DNA of 64,000 bases from Hymenobacter lucidus. Lineage in GTDB: Bacteria > Bacteroidota > Bacteroidia > Cytophagales > Hymenobacteraceae. Position numbers and translations under genes: made by a program. The notes under the pieces were generated by a model. That model worked only from the letters and a program-made list of their open reading frames with translations. It made no database searches and was not told the DNA's origin. The stretch's first letter is position 1. Each line of letters opens with the position of its first letter. Location of the stretch: NCBI RefSeq assembly GCF_020447265.1, contig NZ_JAJADR010000002.1:1052444-1116443 (forward strand). Direction: 5' to 3'. Below, piece by piece: positions 1-7,675 of the stretch.

Positions 1-38
1 GAACGGATACGCTTGAGGGCCGACTTATGATTTGCCAT
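1..38 (-). CDS. rpsT: 30S ribosomal protein S20 (bS20), N-terminal fragment
   Basis: Reading leftwards from an ATG at 36-38 gives MANHKSALKRIR, the conserved amino terminus of S20. This protein binds 16S rRNA early in assembly of the small ribosomal subunit. Only the first 12 codons and part of the next lie in the window; the rest is beyond base 1. A promoter with both boxes of the Bacteroidota consensus sits 50-80 bases upstream (88-118), which supports this as a real start. The gene is divergent from the MFS transporter gene at 260. Confidence 0.9.
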   Translation of the reverse strand, partial: MANHKSALKRIR

Positions 39-87
39 GGGTATGGTAAAATTGACGTTCTGCTCGAATTGGGTTCAATTGGGTTGG

Positions 88-118
88 CAAAGGTAAGCCT
101 TTGGTTTGAAATAACAAA
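88..118 (-). promoter_or_regulatory. Bacteroidota-type promoter of rpsT
   Basis: On the minus strand the sequence reads TTTG (118-115), 19 bases, then TACCTTTG (95-88). This fits the phylum consensus of TTTG at -33 and TAnnTTTG at -7 used by the primary sigma factor. Transcription should begin near base 81, leaving a leader of about 43 bases before the rpsT ATG. The same 19-base spacing recurs at the tRNA-Gln promoter in this window. Confidence 0.75.
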
Positions 119-259
119 TACCAGGCTTCGATTTGCGCTTTGGCTTCGGGCTGCGCTGCAAATATAGCCCTTCTACTCCCGCTTTTCTACCCCGGCGGGC
201 TGCTCGATGCTGGCCGGACGGGCGCAAATATGCTACTTGCAGCCTTTGTTCTGCCGGCC

Positions 260-1429
260 ATGAAATACCTCACCCGCACCATCTGGCTGCTTTCCCTGGT
301 TAGCCTCTTTACTGACCTGGCCAGCGAAATGCTGTATCCGGTGATGCCGCTCTACCTACAAAGTATTGGCTTCTCCGTGGTATTGATTGGCGTGCTCGAA
401 GGTGTAGCCGAAGCCACCGCCGGCCTGAGCAAAGGCTATTTCGGGCAGTGGTCCGACCGGCTGGGGCGGCGGCTGCCGTTCGTGCAGTGGGGTTATGGCC
501 TGAGTGCTTTGTCGAAGCCTATGCTGGCTGTGCTGACGGCTCCATGGTGGGTGTTTCTGGCCCGCACCACCGACCGGCTGGGCAAAGGCCTGCGCACCGG
601 AGCCCGCGACGCGCTGCTTTCCGACGAAACTACCCCTAAGAATAAAGGCCGCGTCTTCGGCTTTCACCGCTCCCTCGATACCCTCGGGGCGGTGCTGGGG
701 CCGGTGTTGGCCCTGCTTTGGCTGGCAGCCCGCCCTGGCGACTACCGCTTGCTGTTTCTGCTGGCCTTTCTGCCGGGCCTGGCCGCGGTGGGCATTACGC
801 TGGCAGTACACGAAAAGCCCAAGGTTCCGTCCGCGCAGCCGGTGCGCCCCTTCTGGGCCTCTTTCAGCTACTGGCAACGGGCGCCAAGCTCTTACCGCCG
901 GGTGGCGAGCGGCTTGCTGGTATTTGCTTTCTTCAACAGTGCCGACACCTTTCTACTGCTGCTGGCCCGGCAGCGCGGCCTGCCCGATGCCACCGTTATC
1001 GGCTTGTACATCTTCTACAATCTGGTGTATGCCCTCAGTGCCCTGCCCGCCGGCCACTTATCCGACCGCCTGGGTCCTCGACCCATGCTGGTAACAGGGC
1101 TGCTGCTGTTCAGTCTTGTGTACGCCGGCATGACGCAGGCCCATGAGCTGTTGGTTTTCGCGCTGCTGTTTGGGTTGTACGGCCTGTATGCGGCCGCTAC
1201 GGAAGGCATCAGCAAAGCCTGGCTCAGCAACCTATGTGTCCCCGCCGACACCGGGGCCGCGCTGGGCACCTATGCCGGTCTGAGCAGCATCGCCGCGCTG
1301 CTGGCCAGCGCGCTTACCGGACTAGTATGGCAACTGTTTGGCAGCACAGCAGCCTTTGGCCTTTCGGCGGCGGTGGCAGCCGGCGTGGCGCTGTTTCTAG
1401 CCCGCACCCGCCTGCCGTCAAAAGAATAG
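260..1429 (+). CDS. MFS transporter
   Basis: A 389-residue polytopic inner-membrane protein of the major facilitator superfamily, with about twelve hydrophobic segments in two halves. The loop after helix 2 reads GYFGQWSDRLGRR, a form of the MFS signature, and the loop near residue 110 reads DRLGKGLRTGARDALL, typical of a drug or metabolite efflux subfamily. The frame stays open upstream to 140, but the ATG at 260 starts MKYLTRTIWLLS, a natural first membrane helix, so I place the start there. Substrate cannot be told from sequence. The gene stands alone, divergent from rpsT and convergent with the DUF4142 gene. Confidence 0.85.
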   Translation: MKYLTRTIWLLSLVSLFTDLASEMLYPVMPLYLQSIGFSVVLIGVLEGVAEATAGLSKGYFGQWSDRLGRRLPFVQWGYGLSALSKPMLAVLTAPWWVFLARTTDRLGKGLRTGARDALLSDETTPKNKGRVFGFHRSLDTLGAVLGPVLALLWLAARPGDYRLLFLLAFLPGLAAVGITLAVHEKPKVPSAQPVRPFWASFSYWQRAPSSYRRVASGLLVFAFFNSADTFLLLLARQRGLPDATVIGLYIFYNLVYALSALPAGHLSDRLGPRPMLVTGLLLFSLVYAGMTQAHELLVFALLFGLYGLYAAATEGISKAWLSNLCVPADTGAALGTYAGLSSIAALLASALTGLVWQLFGSTAAFGLSAAVAAGVALFLARTRLPSKE

Positions 1430-1505
1430 CCCCGGCCGTGCATTGCACCACCGGGGCTATTCCTAGTTGGGGTAAACAAAGCCTGTTTCAGGCCGCACGG
1501 CACTG

Positions 1506-2285
1506 CTAATCAACTTTCTTTTCGATTTCGTTGGCCATCGTGTGGTGCGAGCGAAGCATGGGCAGCGTTTTAGTAGCAAAGCTCTGTACGGTCGGCGTTT
1601 CAGCCCCCTTACTTTTCACCTCAAACATGGCCACATCCATCTTGTGGGCCGCTTCCATGGCATCCATATAGGCCTCGTCGAAAGCCTTGCCCGATTTACC
1701 GGTCAGCTGGTCGGCCATAGTCTGGTGAATGGGCATCAGGGTCTGGGGCAGCGTGACGCCCAGCGGCACGGCCACGGTTTTCAGCTCCTGCGTCGCCTTG
1801 GTATGATGGTCGACCATCATTTGGCCAAACTTTTTCACTTCGGCATTCGCTGATTTCTGCACTGCCAGCTTGCCCATCTGAATTTCCAGCATGTTGCTGC
1901 TAGCGGCCGTCATCAGAAATGTAGGGTCCTGCATGGTGGCAAAACTGGCCATAAAAGCATTCATATCGGTACCTGGAGCGCTGGCCGAGCCGGCCGCCAT
2001 GCCGGTGCCGCTCATGCTGCCGGCGGTAGTACCGGTGGCGGCGGTGCTGGTGCCAGTTTGGCTGGGCGCAACGGCGGAACCCACGCCCGTATCGGCCACG
2101 CCGGTGCTGGTGCCGGTCGAGGGCGTGCTGCCACTGCCACTCATACTGCTGCTCGTACCCGTGGAGCTACCTGAAGTAGAAGCGCCTGAGCTCATACCGG
2201 AGTTAGTGTTGGTGCTACTACAGGCAGAGGCCACAATAAAGGCGCTGCCAACTAAAAGCTGAGGAATTACTTTTATCGTTTTCAT
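1506..2285 (-). CDS. DUF4142 domain lipoprotein
   Basis: A 259-residue predicted lipoprotein. The signal peptide ends in a lipobox-like VASAC near residue 22. It is followed by about 85 residues of low-complexity Ser/Gly/Thr that probably act as a flexible tether. The C-terminal 150 residues match DUF4142, a four-helix ferritin-like fold, with the typical stretches ASSNMLEIQMGKLA and FGQMMVDHHTKA. Family members are common in Bacteroidota, often in several copies, and are usually exported; no enzymatic role is established. The gene is monocistronic, and its stop faces that of the MFS gene. Confidence 0.85.
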   Translation of the reverse strand: MKTIKVIPQLLVGSAFIVASACSSTNTNSGMSSGASTSGSSTGTSSSMSGSGSTPSTGTSTGVADTGVGSAVAPSQTGTSTAATGTTAGSMSGTGMAAGSASAPGTDMNAFMASFATMQDPTFLMTAASSNMLEIQMGKLAVQKSANAEVKKFGQMMVDHHTKATQELKTVAVPLGVTLPQTLMPIHQTMADQLTGKSGKAFDEAYMDAMEAAHKMDVAMFEVKSKGAETPTVQSFATKTLPMLRSHHTMANEIEKKVD

Positions 2286-2587
2286 AGTGGGGTTGTGAGA
2301 TTATGAGATTGTGGGTATAATACGAGCATATAATCAATCAAGATACTAGTGTTCAGCTTGTTACTTACCAATTCTTTGACCATTTACTTTTTGCCTTGCT
2401 TCTGAGGCTTTGTGGTCGCAGGCACTAGCCCAAAGAATTGGGAGCAACTTTTCATTTTAAGCGGCGGTTCTTTTTCTGTCCTGCCTGCCAAGCCGACTTG
2501 CTGTGATGGTATGCATGCCTACTTATTTTATCCTTATCTTCCTCAAGTCGCCGCATCTTTGCCAGTAGCTTAGCTTTTTGTCCGTTT
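2286..2587. other. Intergenic region between divergent DUF4142 and YheT genes
   Basis: This 302-base gap should hold the promoters of both flanking genes. For the plus-strand gene, CATCTTTG at 2554-2561 is one base off the -7 consensus TAnnTTTG. Next to the DUF4142 start, about 2293-2316 reads as degenerate octamers (GTGAGATT, ATGAGATT, GTGGGTAT), like one arm of the short-period hairpins elsewhere in this window, but I see no matching second arm. No open frame or RNA gene is supported here. Confidence 0.4.
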
Positions 2588-3571
2588 ATGCCACTCGTAC
2601 CGCACTCTCGCTATCAGCCGCCGTTTTACATGTTCAACGGGCATATTCAAACCATCGTGCCTAGTCTGTGGCGCTCGGTGCCCGATGTGAGCTATCAGCG
2701 CGAGCGGGTAGAAACGCCCGACGGCGACTTTCTGGACCTCGACTGGTCACGGCAGACGGCGGGGCCAGCCGATACGCTGGCCATTGTGTCGCACGGGCTG
2801 GAGGGCGACGCCGGCCGCCCCTACGTGCGCGGCATGGTGCGGGCCCTCAAGCGCGCCGGCCTCGATGCGCTGGCCTGGAACTACCGCAGCTGCAGCGGCG
2901 AAATGAACCGCCTGGTGCGCTCCTACCACCTCGGCGACACCGACGACCTCGACTTCGTGGTGCGCCACGCTCTGGCTACGGGCCGCTACCGCCGCATCTT
3001 TCTCACCGGCTTCAGTGCGGGCGGCAACGTAACGCTGAAATACCTGGGCGAAAACCCAGCCCGGCTGCCCCGGGAAATAACCCGCGCCGCCGTCTTCTCG
3101 GTACCCACGGATTTGAAATCCAGCTCCTACCAGATTTCCAAGCCCGAAAACCGCATCTACCTGGCGCGCTTTCTGAAGTCGTTACGGGCCAAGATGCGGC
3201 AGAAAGCAGATTTGCTGCCCGGCCAGATTGATGTGGAAAACCTGGAGCTGCTACTCGACTTTCCGCAGTTCGACGACCGGTTTACGGCGCCCATGCATGG
3301 CTTCAAATCGGCCGACGACTACTACGAGCAGTCCAGTTCGGGGCGCTACCTGGCCACCATTACCATCCCGACTTTGCTGGTAAACGCGGAAAACGACCCG
3401 TTTCTGGCTCCCGCCTGCTTTCCCCGGGACATTGCGGCCGCCTCGGAATTCGTGTTTCTGGAAACCCCGCCCGAAGGTGGCCATGTGGGCTTTGCCGAGG
3501 GCACGCCCGATGGCGAATACTATTCCGAGCGTCGCGCCGTCGAGTTTCTGATGGCAGCAGTACCGGGGTAA
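2588..3571 (+). CDS. YheT-family alpha/beta-fold hydrolase
   Basis: A 327-residue cytoplasmic alpha/beta hydrolase of the YheT (UPF0017/ABHD1-3-like) family. Landmarks are the N-terminal FYMFNGHIQTIVPSLWR, the oxyanion region SHGLEGD, the NYRSCSGEMN block typical of the family, and the nucleophile elbow GFSAGGN with Ser143. Acid and histidine candidates lie in NAENDPFLAP and EGGHVGFAEG. Bacterial members are described as esterase-like with unknown natural substrates. A composite palindromic element immediately follows the stop and separates it from the convergent rsmG. Confidence 0.85.
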   Translation: MPLVPHSRYQPPFYMFNGHIQTIVPSLWRSVPDVSYQRERVETPDGDFLDLDWSRQTAGPADTLAIVSHGLEGDAGRPYVRGMVRALKRAGLDALAWNYRSCSGEMNRLVRSYHLGDTDDLDFVVRHALATGRYRRIFLTGFSAGGNVTLKYLGENPARLPREITRAAVFSVPTDLKSSSYQISKPENRIYLARFLKSLRAKMRQKADLLPGQIDVENLELLLDFPQFDDRFTAPMHGFKSADDYYEQSSSGRYLATITIPTLLVNAENDPFLAPACFPRDIAAASEFVFLETPPEGGHVGFAEGTPDGEYYSERRAVEFLMAAVPG

Positions 3572-3782
3572 GGTGCTAATGTGGTTGGATGTGTCCTTGC
3601 GAGGCGTGAGCCGTGGCAAACCGTCCGCTGAAATGTTGCGAGTGATAGTAAGTGAAAAGCCCTCAACCGTTGGTACAGTTGAGGGCTTTCTGGTAAAAGG
3701 TTGTGTCTTACTGCGCAGTGGACGGATGGCTTCGGCTTACACCTCGCAAGTGCACATTTCTCACATTCCAACACATCAGCAC
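3572..3782. repeat. Composite palindromic element, copy A
   Basis: This lies between the convergent stops of the YheT gene and rsmG. Outermost are octamer-like arms (GTGCTAATGTGG...; complement ending ACACATCAGCAC). Inside is a long imperfect stem starting TCCTTGCGAGGCG and closing with ...CCGTCC, paired with GGACGGAT...CTCGCAAG. At the centre is a strong hairpin, AAAGCCCTCAAC and GTTGAGGGCTTT at about 3656-3690, which can act as a terminator on either strand. A second copy lies at 22313-22505; shared words include AGGTGCTAATG, AGGGCTTTCTGGTAA, ACTGCGCAG and GGACGGAT. It resembles the widespread CATTGCGAG...AAGCAATC type of bacterial repeat. Confidence 0.75.
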
Positions 3783-3790
3783 GTTAAGTA

Positions 3791-4414
3791 TTACCGGCCT
3801 TCATTGGGCACGAAAACCACTTTCTTAGTTTCGAAGAATTCCTCCTCGAAATAGTCGCTGAGGTTGAAGACGTGAGCTACGAGGCCCGATTCGTCGATTT
3901 CCTCCGACAGGTCACCGCCTTTGAGGTAGTAGAGGCCGGTAGTAGCGTCGCCCTGGGGCTTGTAGCGGTGGGCTATCCAGGGGTGAAAAGTGGCTAGGCG
4001 GGCTACGGCGCGGCTCACTACGTAGTCGTATTTGGCGCGCACTTGCTCGGCGCGGGTTTGCTCGGCGGTGAGGTTGTGTAGTCCCAAGGCATGGGCCATA
4101 TCCTGCACTGCCCGAATTTTCTTACCAATACTATCGACTAGGTGAAACTTCACCTCCGGAAACAGAATGGCCAGCGGCAAACCTGGCAGGCCGCCGCCCG
4201 TGCCTACATCAAGCACCGAAGTGCCCGGCGCAAACTGCACCACTTTGGCAATGCCCAGGGAGTGCAGAAAGTGCCGCTCGGCGAGGTTGTCCACATCGGT
4301 GCGAGCTACCAGGTTAAGGCGCTCATTCCAGCCCCGAAACTCGGTTTCGAGCTGGGCAAAGTGGCGTTTCTGTTGGTCGGTGAGGTCGGGAAAGTAGCGG
4401 GCCAGAATATCCAT
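3791..4414 (-). CDS. rsmG: 16S rRNA (guanine527-N7)-methyltransferase RsmG
   Basis: A 207-residue Rossmann-fold methyltransferase that makes m7G527 in 16S rRNA using S-adenosylmethionine; loss of this modification is known to give low-level streptomycin resistance. Diagnostic blocks are WNERLNLVA, ERHFLHSLG, the SAM loop VLDVGTGGGLPGLPLA (about residues 68-83) and VVSRAVA in the catalytic region. Its length is normal for the family. It is separated from the upstream sigma-factor gene, also on the minus strand, by a strong hairpin, so it probably has its own promoter. Confidence 0.95.
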   Translation of the reverse strand: MDILARYFPDLTDQQKRHFAQLETEFRGWNERLNLVARTDVDNLAERHFLHSLGIAKVVQFAPGTSVLDVGTGGGLPGLPLAILFPEVKFHLVDSIGKKIRAVQDMAHALGLHNLTAEQTRAEQVRAKYDYVVSRAVARLATFHPWIAHRYKPQGDATTGLYYLKGGDLSEEIDESGLVAHVFNLSDYFEEEFFETKKVVFVPNEGR

Positions 4415-4479
4415 TGGGGCAAAGATAGTGATGCGCAGGGGTTGCGCTCAGGATGACCGATTAAACCACATCGGCCACA

Positions 4480-4509
4480 AAAAAGCCCCGACTCGCGCCG
4501 GGGCTTTTT
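4480..4509 (-). terminator. Terminator of the sigma-factor gene
   Basis: An AAAAGCCCCG / CGGGGCTTTT stem with an 8-base loop, flanked by A and T runs on both sides, begins 8 bases beyond the sigma-factor stop. It is symmetric and could work in either direction, but only the minus strand carries a gene into it. Confidence 0.8.
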
Positions 4510-4517
4510 ACTTGTCA

Positions 4518-5141
4518 TTAGATGATGTGCTTCTTGTTTTTCACCATGTCATAGAGCAACTCCCGGGCGCGGTGCAGTTGGGCTTTCACCGTGCCGAGGG
4601 GGGCTTTTAATTCGGTGGCAATTTCCTCGTAGCTCAGCTCATCGAAGTAGCGCAGCGTGACGAGACGCTGGTATTTATCGGGCAGCCGCGACACGACGTG
4701 CTGCATGATTTCGATTTTCTGGTTTTTGATGGCCGTCTCCTGCGGGTTCAGGTTCTGGTCGCGGAAGTCGATGGTGATTTCGTCACCGTTGTCGATTTTG
4801 ATGGCCGAGTCAATCGACATCGTTTTGATTTTATTCTTGCGAATAAAGTCGATGCAGTTGTTGGTGGCAATGCGGAACAGCCAGGTACTAAAAGCGTACT
4901 CCGGGTTGAACTTGTGCAGGTTGCGGAAAGCCTTGGCAAAAGCCTCGATGGTCAAGTCCTCCGCGTCGTCGGGGTTGCGCACCATTTTGAGCACCACGTG
5001 GTACACCGGCTTCTTGTAGATATGCATCAGCTCGGCATAAGCTTTTTCGTCCGACTGCTCAACGGCAGCGCGGATCAGCTTGAAGTCGTGCTTGGCCTTG
5101 GCAGAAAACTGCTTCTGAATTTCCTGGTTGTTTACTTCCAT
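4518..5141 (-). CDS. RNA polymerase sigma factor, sigma-70 family (ECF-like)
   Basis: A 207-residue two-domain sigma factor. Region 2 includes MVRNPDDAEDLTIEAF and the -10 recognition helix STWLFRIATNNCIDFIRK. Region 4 is LPDKYQRLVTLRYFDELSYEEIA followed by GTVKAQLHRARELL, the -35 binding helix-turn-helix. There is no region 1 or 3, as in group 4 (extracytoplasmic function) sigma factors. No anti-sigma gene is adjacent. Its start lies inside the end of the upstream glycosyltransferase gene (10-base overlap), so the two are probably co-transcribed and may be translationally coupled. What it senses cannot be told from this window. Confidence 0.9.
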   Translation of the reverse strand: MEVNNQEIQKQFSAKAKHDFKLIRAAVEQSDEKAYAELMHIYKKPVYHVVLKMVRNPDDAEDLTIEAFAKAFRNLHKFNPEYAFSTWLFRIATNNCIDFIRKNKIKTMSIDSAIKIDNGDEITIDFRDQNLNPQETAIKNQKIEIMQHVVSRLPDKYQRLVTLRYFDELSYEEIATELKAPLGTVKAQLHRARELLYDMVKNKKHII

Positions 5142-6259
5142 CGGAGGTTACGGTAGAGGAACAGCGAAATTCCCAGAGCTAGATAGTAAAAAAAATAAAC
5201 AGCGTCGAGTACGGGCAGCAACGCCACGGGCAAACGGTCATCGAGTCGTTGGCCGAGCTTTGCATACGCAGCACAAATTACCGAAGTACGAACACCCCAC
5301 AAGACGGTCAAAGGTACCCAATCAGGTTGGGAAAACAGCAGCAGCACAGTTGTGAAATAAAAAAGCAGATTAGTGCCAATAAAGTTTCCAATTCGTAATC
5401 TATCGGCGAGGCGGTAGTGCTTTCCGGCCGACAAATGCCGGCGTTTTTGGCGCCACCAGGTTTGCCAGGTTTGGGCTGGCTGGCTGAGCGTATGGGCGGC
5501 CGGCTCGGCCTCTACTGCCACCCATTGCCCGTGATGTACTGCATCCTGCACCAGCAGGTCGTCGTCGCCGCCGAGGCTGCGAATGTGGGAAGCAAAGCCT
5601 TTGGTTGCGCGGAAGCACTTCTGCGTGTAGGCCATATTCCGGCCTACGCCCATGTAGGGTTGCCCACGCCACGCGAAGGACAGATACTGTGCTCCGGTGA
5701 GCAGGGTTTCAAAACGAATGAGTTTATTTAAAAATCCGGGCTCGGGAGCGTAGGCCGAATAGCCCAGCACCAGATCGGCAGGCCGGGCAAAGCCGCGCTG
5801 CATAAGTCGAACCCATTGATCAGTAGCCGGAATGCAGTCGGCGTCGGTGAAGAGCAGGCGCGGGTAGCGCGCTACTTTGATGCCGAGCGTGAGGGCATAT
5901 TTTTTTGGCGAAAGACCTTCCGGCGTCTTATCGACGGACACCAGGCGCACGTTGGGGTAGTATTGCGTGAGCTGCTGCACGTACAGATACGTGTCGTCGC
6001 CGCTCCGGTCGTCGATGAGAATAATTTCGAAGCCGGCGGGGTAATCTTGCTGCAGCAATAAGGGCAGCAGGCGGCGCAGGTTCTCCAGCTCGTTGTGGGC
6101 GCACACCAGCACCGATACGGGCTCGGAGTCAGCTGCCGGGCCGGGCGGCGCGGTTTCGGGGCGTAGCGCGAAGGGCAGAAAGTAGTAGGCCGCGTAGCCC
6201 AGCTGCACCAGCACCGAGGCCAGCAGCAGCCAGATAGCGGGAGAAAAAGGAACGGACAA
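5132..6259 (-). CDS. Membrane-bound family 2 glycosyltransferase
   Basis: A 375-residue GT-A glycosyltransferase with one N-terminal helix and two or three C-terminal membrane helices. The nucleotide-sugar site begins at VSVLVCAHNE, the metal-binding DxD-type motif is FTDADCIPA, and the acceptor region has GGDDDLLVQDAV followed by WWRQKRRHLSAG, a variant of the QxxRW motif of processive enzymes. It likely transfers a sugar to a lipid or growing polysaccharide at the inner face of the membrane. The gene overlaps the sigma-factor gene by 10 bases. CAAAAGTA at 6283-6290 (TACTTTTG on the minus strand) is a possible -7 box. Confidence 0.85.
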   Translation of the reverse strand: MSVPFSPAIWLLLASVLVQLGYAAYYFLPFALRPETAPPGPAADSEPVSVLVCAHNELENLRRLLPLLLQQDYPAGFEIILIDDRSGDDTYLYVQQLTQYYPNVRLVSVDKTPEGLSPKKYALTLGIKVARYPRLLFTDADCIPATDQWVRLMQRGFARPADLVLGYSAYAPEPGFLNKLIRFETLLTGAQYLSFAWRGQPYMGVGRNMAYTQKCFRATKGFASHIRSLGGDDDLLVQDAVHHGQWVAVEAEPAAHTLSQPAQTWQTWWRQKRRHLSAGKHYRLADRLRIGNFIGTNLLFYFTTVLLLFSQPDWVPLTVLWGVRTSVICAAYAKLGQRLDDRLPVALLPVLDAVYFFYYLALGISLFLYRNLRWK

Positions 6260-6323
6260 CGCCTGGGAGTTGGGTAAGTGGGCAAAAGTAGCTATTCAGC
6301 ACGAGGGAACCGTGGTAAGGGTT

Positions 6324-6331
6324 TACCTTTG
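6324..6331 (+). promoter_or_regulatory. Candidate -7 box for tgt
   Basis: TACCTTTG matches the Bacteroidota -7 consensus TAnnTTTG exactly and lies 108 bases before the chosen tgt start. I see no convincing TTTG 19-20 bases upstream, so the call rests on one box. Confidence 0.4.
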
Positions 6332-6438
6332 CAGATTCCAACGTCATTTCCCACCCCGGGGCCAGCCGGAAAAGCAGCATTCAGCCAGTGGCTTGCAGGC
6401 TGCCGACCACCGCTCCGACCGGGAATTCTTCCCCACGC

Positions 6439-7569
6439 ATGACCTTCGATTTAGTAGCCCACGATCCGCAATCCAAAGCCCGCGCCGGGGTGGTGCACAC
6501 GGCCCACGGCGCCATTCAAACGCCCATCTTTATGCCCGTGGGCACGGCTGGCACGGTGAAAGCCGTGCAGCAGCGCGACCTGAAAGACGATATCAAGGCC
6601 CAGATTATTCTCGGCAATACCTACCACCTGTATCTGCGCCCGGGCCTCGATGTGCTGCGCGCGGCCGGCGGCCTGCACAAGTTTAACGGCTGGGACCGGC
6701 CGATTCTGACCGACTCGGGTGGCTACCAGGTGTACTCGCTCAGCGGCACGCGCAAAATCAAGGAGGAAGGCGTGAAATTCCGCTCCCACATCGACGGCTC
6801 GCAGCATCTGTTTTCGCCCGAGGGCGTGATGGACATCCAGCGCACCATCGGGGCCGACATCATGATGGCCTTCGACGAGTGCACACCCTGGCCCTGCGAG
6901 TACGACTACGCCGCCCGTTCGCTCGACATGACCCACCGCTGGCTCAAGCGCTGCATTGCCCGCTTCGACAGCACCGAGGGCCACTACGGCTACGACCAGA
7001 CGCTGTTCCCGATTGTGCAGGGCTCGACGTTCAAAGATCTGCGCATCAAGTCGGCCGAGTTTATTGCTGAGCAGGGACGCGAGGGCAACGCCATCGGCGG
7101 CCTGAGCGTGGGCGAGCCGGCCGACATGATGTACGAAATGACCGAGCTGGTCTGCGACATTCTGCCTAAAGACAAGCCCCGCTACCTGATGGGCGTGGGC
7201 ACGCCGGCCAACATCCTGGAAAACATTGCGCTGGGCGTGGATATGTTCGACTGCGTGATGCCGACCCGCAACGCCCGCAATGGCATGCTGTTCACCACCC
7301 AGGGCATTATCAACATCACCAATAAGAAGTGGCAGCTGGACCTGGAGCCGCTGGATAAGGAATTAGGTGGCTACGTGAGTACGTTTTACTCCCGCTCCTA
7401 CGTTCGGCACTTGTTCCAGAGCCAAGAAATGCTGGGCCCCCAGATTGCCTCCATCCACAACCTGACGTTCTACCTCTGGCTGGTGCAGCAGGCCCGGGAG
7501 CAAATCATTGCCGGCACCTTCCGCGACTGGAAAGACAAGATGGTGAAACAAGTAATGACGCGGCTGTAA
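6439..7569 (+). CDS. tgt: tRNA-guanine transglycosylase
   Basis: A 376-residue TIM-barrel enzyme that swaps guanine-34 for preQ1 in tRNAs with GUN anticodons, a step of queuosine synthesis. Present are the substrate-site segments LTDSGGYQVYSLSG and MAFDECTPWPCEYDYA, the catalytic region GVDMFDCVMPTRNARNG, and VGVGTPANI-like MGVGTPANILENI. The frame opens at 6388, but homologues begin at the MTFDLVAHDPQSKAR segment, hence the ATG at 6439. The usual CxCxxC zinc triad after PLDPE is absent: the sequence reads PLDKELGGYVSTFYSRSYVRHLF-like without cysteines, while the later histidine (SIHNL) is kept. I recall this as usual in Bacteroidota. Confidence 0.95.
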   Translation: MTFDLVAHDPQSKARAGVVHTAHGAIQTPIFMPVGTAGTVKAVQQRDLKDDIKAQIILGNTYHLYLRPGLDVLRAAGGLHKFNGWDRPILTDSGGYQVYSLSGTRKIKEEGVKFRSHIDGSQHLFSPEGVMDIQRTIGADIMMAFDECTPWPCEYDYAARSLDMTHRWLKRCIARFDSTEGHYGYDQTLFPIVQGSTFKDLRIKSAEFIAEQGREGNAIGGLSVGEPADMMYEMTELVCDILPKDKPRYLMGVGTPANILENIALGVDMFDCVMPTRNARNGMLFTTQGIINITNKKWQLDLEPLDKELGGYVSTFYSRSYVRHLFQSQEMLGPQIASIHNLTFYLWLVQQAREQIIAGTFRDWKDKMVKQVMTRL

Positions 7570-7572
7570 TTA

Positions 7573-7667
7573 TTAGTTGTTGGTTGTTCGTTGTCAGTTG
7601 TTAGCGTCGTTACAGAACCAGCAATTACCAACTAACTAACAACTGACAACGAGCAACTAACAACTAA
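7573..7667. repeat. Short-period hairpin (7-base word) between tgt and lptF
   Basis: Two 32-base arms, 7573-7604 and 7636-7667, are complementary at 30 of 32 positions, and the two mismatches would be G-U pairs in RNA. The left arm is itself a run of degenerate heptamers (TTAGTTG, TTGGTTG, TTCGTTG, TCAGTTG, TTAG). The loop is 31 bases. It starts 4 bases after the tgt stop and ends 9 bases before the lptF GTG. No T-tract follows, so it is not a textbook terminator; it may attenuate or stabilise the transcript. Confidence 0.8.
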
Positions 7668-7675
7668 CCTTCTCA

